The translations under genes and the position numbers were made by a program. A DNA stretch of 64,000 nt from Flagellimonas yonaguniensis (GTDB lineage Bacteria > Bacteroidota > Bacteroidia > Flavobacteriales > Flavobacteriaceae), in the NCBI RefSeq assembly GCF_029193885.1, contig NZ_JARFVB010000001.1:434001-498000 (forward strand). Direction: 5' to 3'. Position 1 is the first letter of the stretch. Every line of letters begins with the position of its first letter. Shown piece after piece: positions 53,079 to 62,566 of this stretch. Below the pieces are notes generated by a model. It saw nothing but the letters and a program-made list of their open reading frames with translations, had not been told where the DNA came from and did no database searches.

Positions 53079-54272
53079 TTAGATGACCTTCAACGATTTC
53101 CCCACCTTTATAAAGGCATTAATCGCATGATCCAAGTGTTCTTTTTCATGTGCTGCGGAAAGCTGTACCCTGATTCTTGCTTTGTCTTTTGGAACCACAG
53201 GATAGAAGAATCCAATCACATAAATCCCTTCGTCCAATAGCATATCGGCCATATTTTGGCTCAATTTAGCATCGTAGAGCATAACTGGAACTATGGCGGA
53301 ATCCCCGTCAATAATGTCAAAACCGGCGGCTTTCATTCCTTTTTTGAAATATTCCGTGTTGCTTTGGAGCTTGTCCCGCAACGATGTGTCTGTGTCCAGC
53401 ATTTCAAACACCTTAATCGAAGCCCCGACAATGGCTGGCGCCAATGAATTGGAGAATAAATATGGTCTAGAGCGTTGGCGAAGTATCTCGATGATTTCTT
53501 TTTTGCCCGTAGTATAACCACCCATGGCCCCGCCCAAAGCTTTGCCGAGTGTACCGGTAATGATGTCGATACGGTCCATTACCCCTTTTTCTTCCAAGGT
53601 GCCACGACCTGTTTCGCCAATAAAGCCTGCGGCATGGCATTCATCTATCATGACCATGGCATCGTATTTGTCCGCTAGGTCACATATTTTGTCCAAAGGA
53701 GCTACAAGTCCGTCCATAGAGAAAACACCATCGGTCACGATTATTTTAAAACGAGCGCCATCGGCATTGCTTTGTTTCAGTTTTTCTTCCAGATCAGCCA
53801 TATCGTTGTTGGCATACCTGTATCGCTTGGCCTTGCACAAACGTACTCCATCTATAATGGAAGCGTGGTTCAGGGAATCGGAGATAATGGCATCTTCTGA
53901 GGTGAGCAAGGGTTCAAAAACACCACCGTTGGCATCAAAAGCAGCAGCATATAATATGGTATCCTCTGTACCGTAGAAATCGGCGATTTTCTGTTCCAGT
54001 TCTTTATGAATATCCTGGGTTCCACAGATGAATCTTACCGAGGACATCCCAAAACCGTGGGTGTCCATCGTGTCTTTTGCAGCTTGGATGACATCTGGAT
54101 GGGAGGATAGGCCCAAATAATTGTTCGCACAAAAATTGATGACTTCCTCGCCCGTGGAGATTTTTATGACAGCTCCTTGTGGAGAAGTAATGATCCGTTC
54201 TTTCTTAAATAGGCCAGCTTCTTCTATTTCCTTCAACTCTTTGGCCAAATGTTCTTTAATTTTTCCGTACAT
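53079..54272 (-). CDS. kbl: glycine C-acetyltransferase (2-amino-3-ketobutyrate CoA ligase)
   Basis: PLP alpha-oxoamine synthase family, 397 residues, normal length. It cleaves 2-amino-3-oxobutyrate to glycine and acetyl-CoA in threonine breakdown. [18 protein letters not shown] and the PLP lysine in [17 protein letters not shown] are conserved, along with [15 protein letters not shown]. No threonine dehydrogenase gene is adjacent. Related AONS/SPT enzymes share this fold, but the sequence resembles Kbl most. Confidence 0.9.
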   Translation of the reverse strand: MYGKIKEHLAKELKEIEEAGLFKKERIITSPQGAVIKISTGEEVINFCANNYLGLSSHPDVIQAAKDTMDTHGFGMSSVRFICGTQDIHKELEQKIADFYGTEDTILYAAAFDANGGVFEPLLTSEDAIISDSLNHASIIDGVRLCKAKRYRYANNDMADLEEKLKQSNADGARFKIIVTDGVFSMDGLVAPLDKICDLADKYDAMVMIDECHAAGFIGETGRGTLEEKGVMDRIDIITGTLGKALGGAMGGYTTGKKEIIEILRQRSRPYLFSNSLAPAIVGASIKVFEMLDTDTSLRDKLQSNTEYFKKGMKAAGFDIIDGDSAIVPVMLYDAKLSQNMADMLLDEGIYVIGFFYPVVPKDKARIRVQLSAAHEKEHLDHAINAFIKVGKSLKVI

Positions 54273-54315
54273 ATCTTTGATTTAACTTTACCCTTTTTGC
54301 ATTTTTATAAAATTC

Positions 54316-54429
54316 GTCATTTCGAGTGGATTTCACGACAGCATGAGTGAAATTTGTATCGAGAAGAAGAATTTTATTTCAAAAGGTTCTCGATATAATT
54401 TTTCGTTCCTCAAAATCACTCGAACTGAC
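54316..54429. repeat. 114-bp interspersed hairpin (TTCGAGTG ... CACTCGAA)
   Basis: Outer arms GTCATTTCGAGTG (54316-54328) and CACTCGAACTGAC (54417-54429), inner arms ATCGAGAAG and TTCTCGAT. Related in sequence (TCGAG core, GTCA ends) to the repeat at 16537-16598. Sits between kbl and the addA-like gene. Confidence 0.6.
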
Positions 54430-54468
54430 GCCTTGAACTTTTATGTTCAAAAAAACAACAGCTTAACT

Positions 54469-57400
54469 TTACACAAAAATAGGGTCTATTTCTTGGTCAA
54501 TATAAACAATGACCGATTGTTTGATTTTATAATCCATTTCTCTTAAAATATCCGCGTAGTTGGCAATCTGCTCTTTGTGCTTGGGCGATGGTTTTCCTGT
54601 TTTGTAGTCAATAATAGTGGCTTCGTTTCCTGAGATAACGATTCTATCGGGGCGAAGCGAATGTCCGTTCGTTGTCAGGATTTCCCTTTCATTCAATATG
54701 TGAAGATTATCCAAGAACAAATCCTTCAATTTTGGATGGTTCACAACGGCCATGATTTTTTGTTTGATGTCACTTGCGGCCTTTTGAGGAAAATGTCCTG
54801 CTATCTCCAGACGTTCCAAAACGGTATCAATGTCGGTTATGGTTTCAATTTGGCTCAAGGCAAAGTGGATCACATTTCCCATTTCAATGGCCTCCATCCG
54901 TTCATCGTCCCACATGCGACCTGATTTTGTGGAAATGGTAAACCCAGTATCCCCTTTGGGTCTAGTGATGTAGGAAATATAATTTTCTGTTGACTTGGAA
55001 GGAGAGGTTTCCATTTTCTTTGATGGAAATGTTCCGATGATATGCGCTCCAGTTTCATTTTTGGGAATGTTCTTTTGCTGCATGTACCATTGAAAAAGAC
55101 CAGAGTAGGATGAAGCATCCTCGATGGAAGCGACATCTTTCTTAGGGGTTTCGGTAATTACAAAGAGTCCTTTTACGGGACGGGTAAGGGCCACGTAGAG
55201 CACGTTCATCGAATCCAACAAGGTCTTTTGCTCTTCTGCCACATATTTTTCTTTGGCAATCTCGTTGTATTCCAACATATCCTTATTGTTGTTGATCAAG
55301 AACTCATCCAGCCCCAAACCTTCATCATTGGTGGTGGCTGGTACCCAAGCCTTCTTTTTCTTTCGTTTGTCGTCCAGAACGGCATTCGCAAAAGGGAAAA
55401 TCACAAAAGGAAACTCTAGCCCCTTGGCTTTGTGGATGGTCATGATTTTTACAGCATCCACTCCATCGGGTGCGGCAATGGACAGGGATTCTTTTTTTAC
55501 CTCCCAATAATCAAGGAAGGCATAAACACTGGGCCCTTCCCTTTTTTCCAGATCGAGCACTTCGTCCATCAAAAAGGAAATATGTGCCACGGAACCTTGG
55601 TAAAGCTCAAATTGTACAATGGCGGTTTCCAGTATGGTCAATACAGGCTCTCCTTTTAACCCATTTATGTTGAAATTGTATTCGAAGGCCAAGAACGTTT
55701 CAATGTTATCTAAGTTTTTACTGATGAAGTTGTGCTTGCCATTTTCGTCAGGGGACAGATACATTAATATATGGTATGCCGCCTCTCGGTCTTTTGCGTT
55801 CTCAAAAATCCGGAGCATTGATATCAAAAAAATGACTTTCTCATTCTTTGCCAGCAAAAGTGCATCCGAAGAAATTATGGGGATGTTCTGCTGCGCTAAA
55901 AAATCCGCCAACAACATTCCTTTTCTATTGTCGCGCACCAGCACGCAGATATCCGAATAAGCGTGATTTTCCGAAACAATGGTTTGGATGGATTTCAAGG
56001 TTTCTTCACAATAGACTTCATCCTTGTTTTCCAGATCGGCATCCAAAAAGGACATTTGAATGAAGCCTCCAGGCTTGTTGTTGGTTTTTTGATGGGAATC
56101 GTTTAAAAATAGATTTCGATAATCTTCATTGGCAAGCACAGGAGCCGTTTCTGTAAAGAAGCTATTGTTAAAGTTGACGATTTCGTCAAAACTGCGCCAA
56201 TTCGTATCCAACGAACGAACACTTGGTTCCACAACAAATGGGTGCGATTTTCCATTGATCAGGTTCAAGAACTGTTCTGCACGTCCTCCGCGCCAGCGAT
56301 AAATGGCCTGTTTTACATCGCCCACCAAAAACAGGGAACCGCGTTCGTGTTTTTCATCTTCGCTTTCCAAGGCATTGCCAATAAGCGGCACCAAGTTTTC
56401 CCATTGCATTTTGGAAGTATCCTGGAACTCATCAATAAAATAATGACGGTATTTTTCGCCCATCCGTTCATAAATGAACGGTACAGGTTGATTCTTGATT
56501 TCTTTGGAGAGAATCGCATTTAGAGAAGAAATGGGGATAATGTCCCTGTCCAGCTCAATATTTTTGATTTCCTTGGCGATTTCGTTCAAGACTGTCATCG
56601 GCACTATATTGCCATACATATTTTGGAGATAGCTGTGTCGATAAGCAAGACGTTTTATAGTGAGATACTTTTCCAAAATGATCGCGGCCAATTGGGTTAC
56701 GTCTCTTTTGTCGGTTGCTTTGAGCAACTTACCTTCCGCCAGATTGGGTTCCAAGGTTTTGGCGGCATATAATTTTTTTGGGTTGAGTTCACCATCCATC
56801 ATTTTTTTAAAATGATTGGGCAAAGTTTGTCTAGGAAAATCACTAGGCTCAAATCCCTGTTGCTGTATTTCTTGGAGCACATTTTGAGCCATTTGTATAA
56901 CTTTTTCCTCAATGACTTTGCTTTCTGATGCTATCCGTTTTTGGATGTCTTGAAAGTCTCCGATGGATTTTTCACGTAGAGGCTCCAAATGTTCCGAGTG
57001 ATTTTCTTGAAAAAGTAGCTCTCCAATTTGTTTTAGGTCATAAGCGATGTTCCAGCTTTTGTCATCATCGATTTTTTCGAGCGAAAAGGCAATCAGGACC
57101 TCCGTGAGTTTTTCGTCGTTGCCGGCACGTTCCAGCAATCTTCCCACGGCTTCTTCCAACAATAGGTCTAGATTGAGTTCCACCTCAAAATTTTGGGAAA
57201 GGTGGAGGTCGCGGGCAAAGGTTTTTATGATTTTGTGGTTGAACTTGTCAATTGTCGAAATCTCAAAAAAGGAATAATTATGAAGAATCCGTTTTAAAAT
57301 GAGTTGGGATCGTTGCCGAAGTTTTTCCTCGGTAAGGGATAGCTCAAGACAAAGGGATTCGAACAAACTTTTCTGCTTTTCGGGAACCTGATCATGGCCA

Positions 57401-57594
57401 AAGGCGAACAAGTTGTCCAATATCCGGCTCTTCATTTCGTCCACCGCCTTATTGGTAAATGTAATGGCCAGGATTTGGCGGAATTTTACCGCAGCATCGT
57501 TGGAAAGCAATAGTTTGAGGTATGCTTTTGCAAGGGCATAGGTCTTGCCCGAACCTGCGGATGCGCTGTATATTTTAAAATTGGAGCCCTCCAA
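54469..57594 (-). CDS. AddA-like UvrD-family helicase-nuclease
   Basis: 1041 residues. Walker A IYSASAGSGKTYALAKAYLK at the N-terminus, ILAITFTNKAVDEMKSRIL (motif Ia), YFIDEFQDTSKMQWENL (motif II), DVKQAIYRWRGG (III), VKIMTIHKAKGLEFPFVI (V) and LYVALTRPVKG (VI). All SF1A motifs are present, so it is an active translocase. A C-terminal RecB-type nuclease ends with EATIIDYKTGKPSPKH. With the AddB-like gene it makes a break-processing enzyme. Confidence 0.92.
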   Translation of the reverse strand: MEGSNFKIYSASAGSGKTYALAKAYLKLLLSNDAAVKFRQILAITFTNKAVDEMKSRILDNLFAFGHDQVPEKQKSLFESLCLELSLTEEKLRQRSQLILKRILHNYSFFEISTIDKFNHKIIKTFARDLHLSQNFEVELNLDLLLEEAVGRLLERAGNDEKLTEVLIAFSLEKIDDDKSWNIAYDLKQIGELLFQENHSEHLEPLREKSIGDFQDIQKRIASESKVIEEKVIQMAQNVLQEIQQQGFEPSDFPRQTLPNHFKKMMDGELNPKKLYAAKTLEPNLAEGKLLKATDKRDVTQLAAIILEKYLTIKRLAYRHSYLQNMYGNIVPMTVLNEIAKEIKNIELDRDIIPISSLNAILSKEIKNQPVPFIYERMGEKYRHYFIDEFQDTSKMQWENLVPLIGNALESEDEKHERGSLFLVGDVKQAIYRWRGGRAEQFLNLINGKSHPFVVEPSVRSLDTNWRSFDEIVNFNNSFFTETAPVLANEDYRNLFLNDSHQKTNNKPGGFIQMSFLDADLENKDEVYCEETLKSIQTIVSENHAYSDICVLVRDNRKGMLLADFLAQQNIPIISSDALLLAKNEKVIFLISMLRIFENAKDREAAYHILMYLSPDENGKHNFISKNLDNIETFLAFEYNFNINGLKGEPVLTILETAIVQFELYQGSVAHISFLMDEVLDLEKREGPSVYAFLDYWEVKKESLSIAAPDGVDAVKIMTIHKAKGLEFPFVIFPFANAVLDDKRKKKKAWVPATTNDEGLGLDEFLINNNKDMLEYNEIAKEKYVAEEQKTLLDSMNVLYVALTRPVKGLFVITETPKKDVASIEDASSYSGLFQWYMQQKNIPKNETGAHIIGTFPSKKMETSPSKSTENYISYITRPKGDTGFTISTKSGRMWDDERMEAIEMGNVIHFALSQIETITDIDTVLERLEIAGHFPQKAASDIKQKIMAVVNHPKLKDLFLDNLHILNEREILTTNGHSLRPDRIVISGNEATIIDYKTGKPSPKHKEQIANYADILREMDYKIKQSVIVYIDQEIDPIFV

Positions 57595-57715
57595 AAACCT
57601 TTTTCCTGCAAAATAAGGATTCCTTACCTGATGTTAACATGGTTTTAGCGGAATATAAATGTTAAAACCCCTATTTTTACGTAAATTGATTAATAACCTA
57701 AAAAAAGAGAATATT

Positions 57716-58324
57716 ATGGCTTTTGAGTTACCTAAATTACCGTATGCATACGATGCATTGGAACCTCATATAGATGCTAGGACCATGGAAATCCACCATA
57801 CCAAGCACCACAACGGCTATACCACTAAGTTGAATGCCGCTATCGATGGAACAGATTTGGACGGAAAAGGAATTGAGGATATTCTTTCCAATTTGGATAT
57901 GTCCAATGCCGCTGTCAGAAACAACGGTGGTGGATTTTTTAACCATAGCCTTTTTTGGGAAGTGATGTCTCCAAACGGTGGAGGAACTCCATCCGGTGAG
58001 TTGGCTTCCGCAATCGATGAGGCTTTTGGTTCTTTTGATGCTTTCAAAGAGAAATTTTCAGCGGCCGCCGCCACCCAGTTTGGGTCAGGTTGGGCTTGGT
58101 TGTGTGTAAATAAAGGAGGTAAATTGGAGGTTTGCTCCACGCCAAACCAAGACAACCCCATTATGCCAGGAGTAACCTGCGAAGGACAACCTATTTTAGG
58201 ATTGGATGTTTGGGAGCATGCGTACTATTTGAACTATCAGAACAAGCGACCAGAATACATCGATGCATTCTTCAATGTGATCAATTGGGACAAGGTTGCC
58301 GAAAATTATGCTGCTAAAAAATAG
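57716..58324 (+). CDS. sodA: superoxide dismutase, Mn-type
   Basis: 202 residues from ATG 57716 (the frame is open from 57659). Metal ligands: His in [10 protein letters not shown], His in NHSLFWEVM, Asp and His in LDVWEHAYY. The TPNQDNPIM segment carries the Gln typical of Mn enzymes (Fe types have a different residue there), and GGGFFNH has Gly rather than Gln, so manganese (or cambialistic) use is likely. No signal peptide; cytoplasmic. Confidence 0.95.
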   Translation: MAFELPKLPYAYDALEPHIDARTMEIHHTKHHNGYTTKLNAAIDGTDLDGKGIEDILSNLDMSNAAVRNNGGGFFNHSLFWEVMSPNGGGTPSGELASAIDEAFGSFDAFKEKFSAAAATQFGSGWAWLCVNKGGKLEVCSTPNQDNPIMPGVTCEGQPILGLDVWEHAYYLNYQNKRPEYIDAFFNVINWDKVAENYAAKK

Positions 58325-58343
58325 AGTGGTATTTAAGATAATC

Positions 58344-58376
58344 AAAAAGCCGTTCACTCTAGTGAACGGCTTTTTT
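58344..58376 (+). terminator. intrinsic terminator of sodA
   Basis: AAAAAGCCGTTCACT pairs with AGTGAACGGCTTTTT around CT, followed by T. Strong, and with A- and T-tracts on both sides. Confidence 0.85.
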
Positions 58377-58390
58377 GTGTTCAATTTTTT

Positions 58391-58467
58391 AAAATAGAAA
58401 AGGGCGAGGAAGCCCTCGCCCTTTTCGTCCCAAATCTTACCATAAACTTAACCTACTTATGCTATGG
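58391..58467 (-). ncRNA. tandem small RNA candidate, copy 1
   Basis: On the minus strand: -7-like TATTTTAG, five bases, CCATAGCATAAGTAGG at the 5' end, a conserved 40-nt part (one C-to-T difference within it, plus a changed 3' edge) ending AGATTTGGG, then stem GGGCGAGG-CTT-CCTCGCCC and a T-rich tail (CTTTTC...TATTTT). About 77 nt. Same layout as copies 2 and 3, with a different stem sequence. Conserved AUG in the 5' part (GGTTAAGTTTATGG) could open a tiny reading frame. Confidence 0.6.
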
Positions 58468-58587
58468 CGGGACTAAAATACTGGTATTGTGCAAAATAAC
58501 AAAGGGTTTTAAAAAATATTTTACGTTTTTGAAGAAAAAGAAAACGTGCAGTTCATCGATAAAACGGATAAAACCTTGGTAGTCAAA

Positions 58588-58660
58588 TATAAAGAAGGCG
58601 GAGCATGCTCCGCCTTCTTTCCCCAAATCTTACCATGAACTTAACCTACTTATGCTATGG
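58588..58660 (-). ncRNA. tandem small RNA candidate, copy 2
   Basis: On the minus strand: exact -7 element TACATTTG, five bases, then the conserved 40-nt part (58621-58660) beginning CCATAGC and ending TTTGGGG. A perfect hairpin AAGAAGGCGGAG-CATG-CTCCGCCTTCTT and T-rich tail follow. The 5' CCAT and ATGG can pair. The terminator stem shares no sequence with those of the other copies. Confidence 0.65.
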
Positions 58661-58804
58661 TTCTCCAAATGTAAGCCAAGCATGGTTTGTAGGCCTAAGC
58701 TTTTAGATGAAACTCCCTTTAATTGGTTGAAGTGTTCAATGGGGGCCCTGAATTGATAAATGTCAAGAAAGTTGTGCTTTTTTGATGGTTTAGGGAAAGT
58801 GCAG

Positions 58805-58880
58805 AAAATAAAAAAGGTGGAATAGCTTCCACCTTTTTTGCCCCAAATCTTACCATGAACTTAACCTACTTATGCTATGG
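58805..58880 (-). ncRNA. tandem small RNA candidate, copy 3
   Basis: On the minus strand: -7-like TACTTTAG, six bases, the conserved 40-nt part (58841-58880, identical to copy 2), then AAAAAGGTGGAA-GCTAT-TTCCACCTTTTTT with a T tail running into TATTTT. It lies 105 bp downstream of the purF-like stop on the same strand. Confidence 0.65.
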
Positions 58881-58985
58881 CAAGTACTAAAGTAGGATTG
58901 CGGGTTGCTGTACGTATAAAAACCCGCCATACTGCTAGTTTCATCGATAAAACGCACAGATTGCGCTCTTTTTCTATGTTATTGA

Positions 58986-60884
58986 TTAATAAGCTCTTTC
59001 GTTCTTACCTTCAAAAAAGTTGATAAAAGCCTTGTTGACCACCCTGTTACCTCCAGGTGTTGGATAATTTCCTGTGAAATACCAGTCACCCAAATTTTTA
59101 GGACAAGCACTGTGTAGTCCTTCAATGGTTTGATAGATGATCTCCACTTCTGCATTGATCCCTTCGGGGCTCAATATTTCGCCAATCTTTTTGGAAATCT
59201 GCTTGGCAGAGAACGGGGCATAAAACTCCTTCACGTAGTTCACTGCTTCTTTATTGGATGCACCCACCTGAGTGAGGCACTTCTCATAGATTTCCTTGAC
59301 CAAATGGGTGGTTCCGTGGTCTTCATGAAGGGCCAAAGCGGCCTTAAATGCTACAAAGTCTTCCAGTCTGGCCATATCGATACCGTAACAATCCGGATAA
59401 CGAATCTGCGGAGCAGAGGAAACCACTACTATTTTCTTGGGGGACAATCTGTCCAAGATTTTAAGGATACTTCGTTTCAATGTAGTTCCGCGAACAATAC
59501 TATCATCGATAATAACCAAGTTGTCCGTAGGTTTTACCGAACCATAAGAAATATCGTAAACGTGTGTTACCAAATCATCACGACTGCTATCTTGCGTGAT
59601 AAATGTTCTCAGCTTTGCATCTTTAATGGCGACCTTTTCAATACGTGGTCGAATATTCAATATTTTATGAAGTTCTTCTGCCTTCATATTGGAACCCAAG
59701 GCCAAAATCTGCTCCTCTTTTTTCTTGTTGAGGTAATTCTGGGCCTCTTTAACCATTCCAAAGAACGATGTTTCCGCTGTGTTGGGGATATAAGAGAATA
59801 CGGTGTTCTCCAAATCGTTGTCGATGGACTTCAATATTTCGGGAAATACGAGTTTCCCCAATTTTTTTCTTTCCTGATAGATTTCCTTGTCACTGCCACG
59901 GGAAAAATAGATGCGTTCAAAGGAACAAGCCTTACGTTCCGTTGGCTCCAATATCTTTTTGAGGTCCATGGAACCACTTTTCTTGACGATTACGGCATGT
60001 CCAGGGTCCAGTTCATGCACATCATCAAAATTGACATTGAAGACGGTTTGAATCACAGGGCGTTCCGATGCTACGACGACTACTTCATCATCCTTATAAT
60101 AATAAGCGGGTCGTATGCCTGCGGGGTCACGCATTACAAAGGCATCCCCATGTCCGATAAGTCCGCTCATGGCATAGCCACCATCCCAGTTTTTTGAAGC
60201 TTTCCTCAAAATCTTGGCTACGTTCAGTCGCTCTGCAATCAAGGCAGAAGCTTCTCTTTTGGTATATCCTTCTTTTTTGATCTGTTTGTAGAGCTTGGCC
60301 ACGGCATCATCCAAAAAGTGACCGATTTTTTCCATTACGGTTACCGTGTCCGCTTTTTCCTTGGGATGCTGTCCCAGTTCCACCAAGTTGCCAAAGAGTT
60401 CATCAACATTGGTCATGTTAAAGTTTCCTGCAACGATAAGATTACGGTGCATCCAGTTGTTCTGTCTCAAAAAAGGGTGTACGCTCTCTATGCTGTTTTT
60501 TCCGAAGGTACCGTAACGAACATGCCCCATTAAAAGTTCTCCGATGTAGGGAATGTTCTTTTTTTGCCAAGCCACATCGTGTTCGTGCTCCGGATTTTCC
60601 GCCAAGGCCGTGTTGATACGGTTGTTTATCTGGGCAAAAATATCCTGAATGGGCTGTTGTTGGGCAGATCGTACACGGCTCATGTACCTCTCTCCAGGCT
60701 CCATGTCCATTTTTATGCTGGCAAAGCCCGCACCATCCTGTCCGCGGTTGTGTTGCTTTTCCATCATCAAATACATCTTGTTTACACCGTAGAAAGCCGT
60801 ACCGTACTTTTCTTTGTAGTATTCCAGAGGTTTAAGCAAACGGATCAACGATATTCCGCATTCGTGCTTAATGGGATCACTCAT
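58986..60884 (-). CDS. purF: amidophosphoribosyltransferase (PurF family, long form)
   Basis: 632 residues. Begins MSDPIKHECGISLIRLL: the nucleophile Cys9 of a class II glutamine amidotransferase domain, which would be exposed by removing a short propeptide. HVRYGTFGKNSIESVHPF and AMSGLIGHGDAF are glutaminase blocks. The C-terminal phosphoribosyltransferase domain has the PRPP motif NLVIIDDSIVRGTTLKRSIL. It commits PRPP to purine synthesis. Longer than E. coli PurF by about 125 residues; Bacteroidetes often carry such a long paralogue, so whether this is the main PurF is unsure. Confidence 0.88.
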   Translation of the reverse strand: MSDPIKHECGISLIRLLKPLEYYKEKYGTAFYGVNKMYLMMEKQHNRGQDGAGFASIKMDMEPGERYMSRVRSAQQQPIQDIFAQINNRINTALAENPEHEHDVAWQKKNIPYIGELLMGHVRYGTFGKNSIESVHPFLRQNNWMHRNLIVAGNFNMTNVDELFGNLVELGQHPKEKADTVTVMEKIGHFLDDAVAKLYKQIKKEGYTKREASALIAERLNVAKILRKASKNWDGGYAMSGLIGHGDAFVMRDPAGIRPAYYYKDDEVVVVASERPVIQTVFNVNFDDVHELDPGHAVIVKKSGSMDLKKILEPTERKACSFERIYFSRGSDKEIYQERKKLGKLVFPEILKSIDNDLENTVFSYIPNTAETSFFGMVKEAQNYLNKKKEEQILALGSNMKAEELHKILNIRPRIEKVAIKDAKLRTFITQDSSRDDLVTHVYDISYGSVKPTDNLVIIDDSIVRGTTLKRSILKILDRLSPKKIVVVSSAPQIRYPDCYGIDMARLEDFVAFKAALALHEDHGTTHLVKEIYEKCLTQVGASNKEAVNYVKEFYAPFSAKQISKKIGEILSPEGINAEVEIIYQTIEGLHSACPKNLGDWYFTGNYPTPGGNRVVNKAFINFFEGKNERAY

Positions 60885-60896
60885 AACAAACCAAAT

Positions 60897-60921
60897 AAAA
60901 AAGCCCCGAAATTTTCAGGGC
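60897..60921 (-). terminator. intrinsic terminator of the pfkB-like gene
   Basis: On the minus strand GCCCTGAAA pairs with TTTCGGGGC (one G-T), followed by TTTTTTATTT. It sits between the pfkB-like stop and the purF start, so purF probably has its own promoter. Confidence 0.65.
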
Positions 60922-60927
60922 AAACAT

Positions 60928-61854
60928 TTATGTTAATTCAATATTGAACTGCGTCAATTCTTTAAACTGTACCAAGCGGGCCTCGACCTCGCTCTTTTTT
61001 AAATCCACCATCCGTTCGGTTCCAAAACGTTCCACACAGAACGATGCCAAATTGGATCCATGGATAATGGCGTTTTTCATGCTTTCGAAAGAAATGTTTT
61101 CTGCCTCTGTCAGATATCCTGCAAAACCTCCGGCAAAGGTATCTCCTGCACCTGTCGGATCAAAAACTTCTTCCAAAGGAAGAGCGGGCGCAAAGAAAAT
61201 ATTGTCTTTATGGAACAAAAGTGCTCCATGCTCCCCTTTTTTGATGACCACATATTTAGGGCCCATTTCCTGGATCTTGGCGGCAGCTTTCACCAAAGAA
61301 TATTCGTTGGTCATCTGTCGCGCCTCTTCATCGTTAATGGTAATGACATCGATTTTGGAAATGACCGCCATCAATTCATCCCATGTATTGTCCATCCAAA
61401 AATTCATGGTATCCAAAACTATAAGTTTTGGTCGTTTTTCCATCTGATTGATTACACTCAGTTGGATGTTGGGGTGAAGGTTACCGAGCATTACAATATC
61501 TGCCTCGGTATAATCGTTGGGCACAACGGGGTTAAAATCGGCCAAGGTATTCAGTTCTGTGGCCAAAGTATCCCTGGAATTCAGGTCGTTATGGTACTTT
61601 CCTTCCCAAAAGAAGGTTTTTCCTCCTTTTACCACTTCAACCCCCGAAAGATCAATGTCCTTGTTTTTTAAAATATCCATGTAAGATTCCGGAAAATCAT
61701 CTCCCACTACGGATACAATCGCGGAGTCAATTTTAAACTGTGAAGCTGCCAAACCGATAAAGGTTCCAGCGCCCCCCAATATTCTTCCTGTTTTCCCGAA
61801 CGGTGTTTCAATGGCATCGAAAGCCATGGTTCCCACGATCAGTAATTTGCCCAT
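60928..61854 (-). CDS. PfkB-family sugar/nucleoside kinase
   Basis: 308-residue ribokinase-fold kinase. GGAGTFIGLAASQF is PfkB signature 1, and DPTGAGDTFAGGFAGYL is signature 2 with catalytic Asp. Substrate could be a sugar or adenosine. I recall the same gene beside purF in other Flavobacteria. A terminator separates the two here, so a shared pathway is only suggested. Confidence 0.87.
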   Translation of the reverse strand: MGKLLIVGTMAFDAIETPFGKTGRILGGAGTFIGLAASQFKIDSAIVSVVGDDFPESYMDILKNKDIDLSGVEVVKGGKTFFWEGKYHNDLNSRDTLATELNTLADFNPVVPNDYTEADIVMLGNLHPNIQLSVINQMEKRPKLIVLDTMNFWMDNTWDELMAVISKIDVITINDEEARQMTNEYSLVKAAAKIQEMGPKYVVIKKGEHGALLFHKDNIFFAPALPLEEVFDPTGAGDTFAGGFAGYLTEAENISFESMKNAIIHGSNLASFCVERFGTERMVDLKKSEVEARLVQFKELTQFNIELT

Positions 61855-61930
61855 TCCCTAATTTTTGCTGCAAATATACGGTATGGTTGTGCCAATTATC
61901 AAAAAATGGGTGTTTTGTTCGTGAAACGGA

Positions 61931-62566
61931 TTATTTTCTTCCGAAATCAGCAGGAATTTCGCCCCAAGCTTTGGTCTCCCATTTTACGATGGGAGTATTG
62001 AACCGATTCTTTTTGAGCCACTCTTCGGCACGTTCGATCAGTTCAAAAAGTTGGGCGTTTTTAGCTGTTTTGTTCAGTTTGGTGCCACATTTTTTCTTTC
62101 GCACCCATCCGATGGCGATTCTCGAATCTGAATAGAGGATGCGGTCACTTTTTTGTTGTTTCAAGAAAGCGAGACCATGGACCAGTGCCAAAAATTCCCC
62201 AACATTGCTCGTACCCTGCTCGAAAGGACCTTGATGGAAAAGAACTCGCTTGGTTTTGGTATCCACACCGCGATATTCCATTTTTCCCGGATTTCCGCTG
62301 GACGCAGCGTCCACGGCGATGGAGTTGTAGTTGGGGTCCCCAATTTTGAGGAGCTCTTCTGGAGTGAGTTCCTTTTTGCCTTTGGATTTGCCCTTATACT
62401 CCAAATAGTTGCTGTTGAAGGCTTTTTTTGCTTCTTCAAAAGTGGCGAACGATTTGTATTGTGCCCCTTTTACCCCATCAATTTGAGCCTTGCAATCTGC
62501 CCAGGACTCAAAAATACCAGGGTGCTTGCCTTTCCAAACCACATAAAACTTCTTTTTTTTGGCCAT
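61931..62566 (-). CDS. rnhA: ribonuclease HI with viroplasmin N-terminal domain
   Basis: 211 residues. An N-terminal viroplasmin/RNase H-binding module (KFYVVWKGKHPGIFESWADC, YKSFATFEEAKKAF) precedes the RNase H fold. Catalytic acidic residues are in IAVDAASSGNPG, VGEFLALVHGL and LYSDSRIAIGWV, with the last Asp in IPADFGRK. Removes RNA from RNA-DNA hybrids. Its ATG overlaps the end of purN by one base, so the pair is coupled. Confidence 0.9.
   Translation of the reverse strand: MAKKKKFYVVWKGKHPGIFESWADCKAQIDGVKGAQYKSFATFEEAKKAFNSNYLEYKGKSKGKKELTPEELLKIGDPNYNSIAVDAASSGNPGKMEYRGVDTKTKRVLFHQGPFEQGTSNVGEFLALVHGLAFLKQQKSDRILYSDSRIAIGWVRKKKCGTKLNKTAKNAQLFELIERAEEWLKKNRFNTPIVKWETKAWGEIPADFGRK

Noticed and set aside
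58391-58880. CRISPR-like array
   Set aside because: Three 40-bp repeats are spaced unevenly (about 180 and 220 bp) with terminator hairpins attached and no cas genes; better explained as tandem RNA units.
59130-60197. 355-codon plus-strand frame
   Set aside because: Antisense to the purF-like gene, Cys/Phe/His-rich and without family features.
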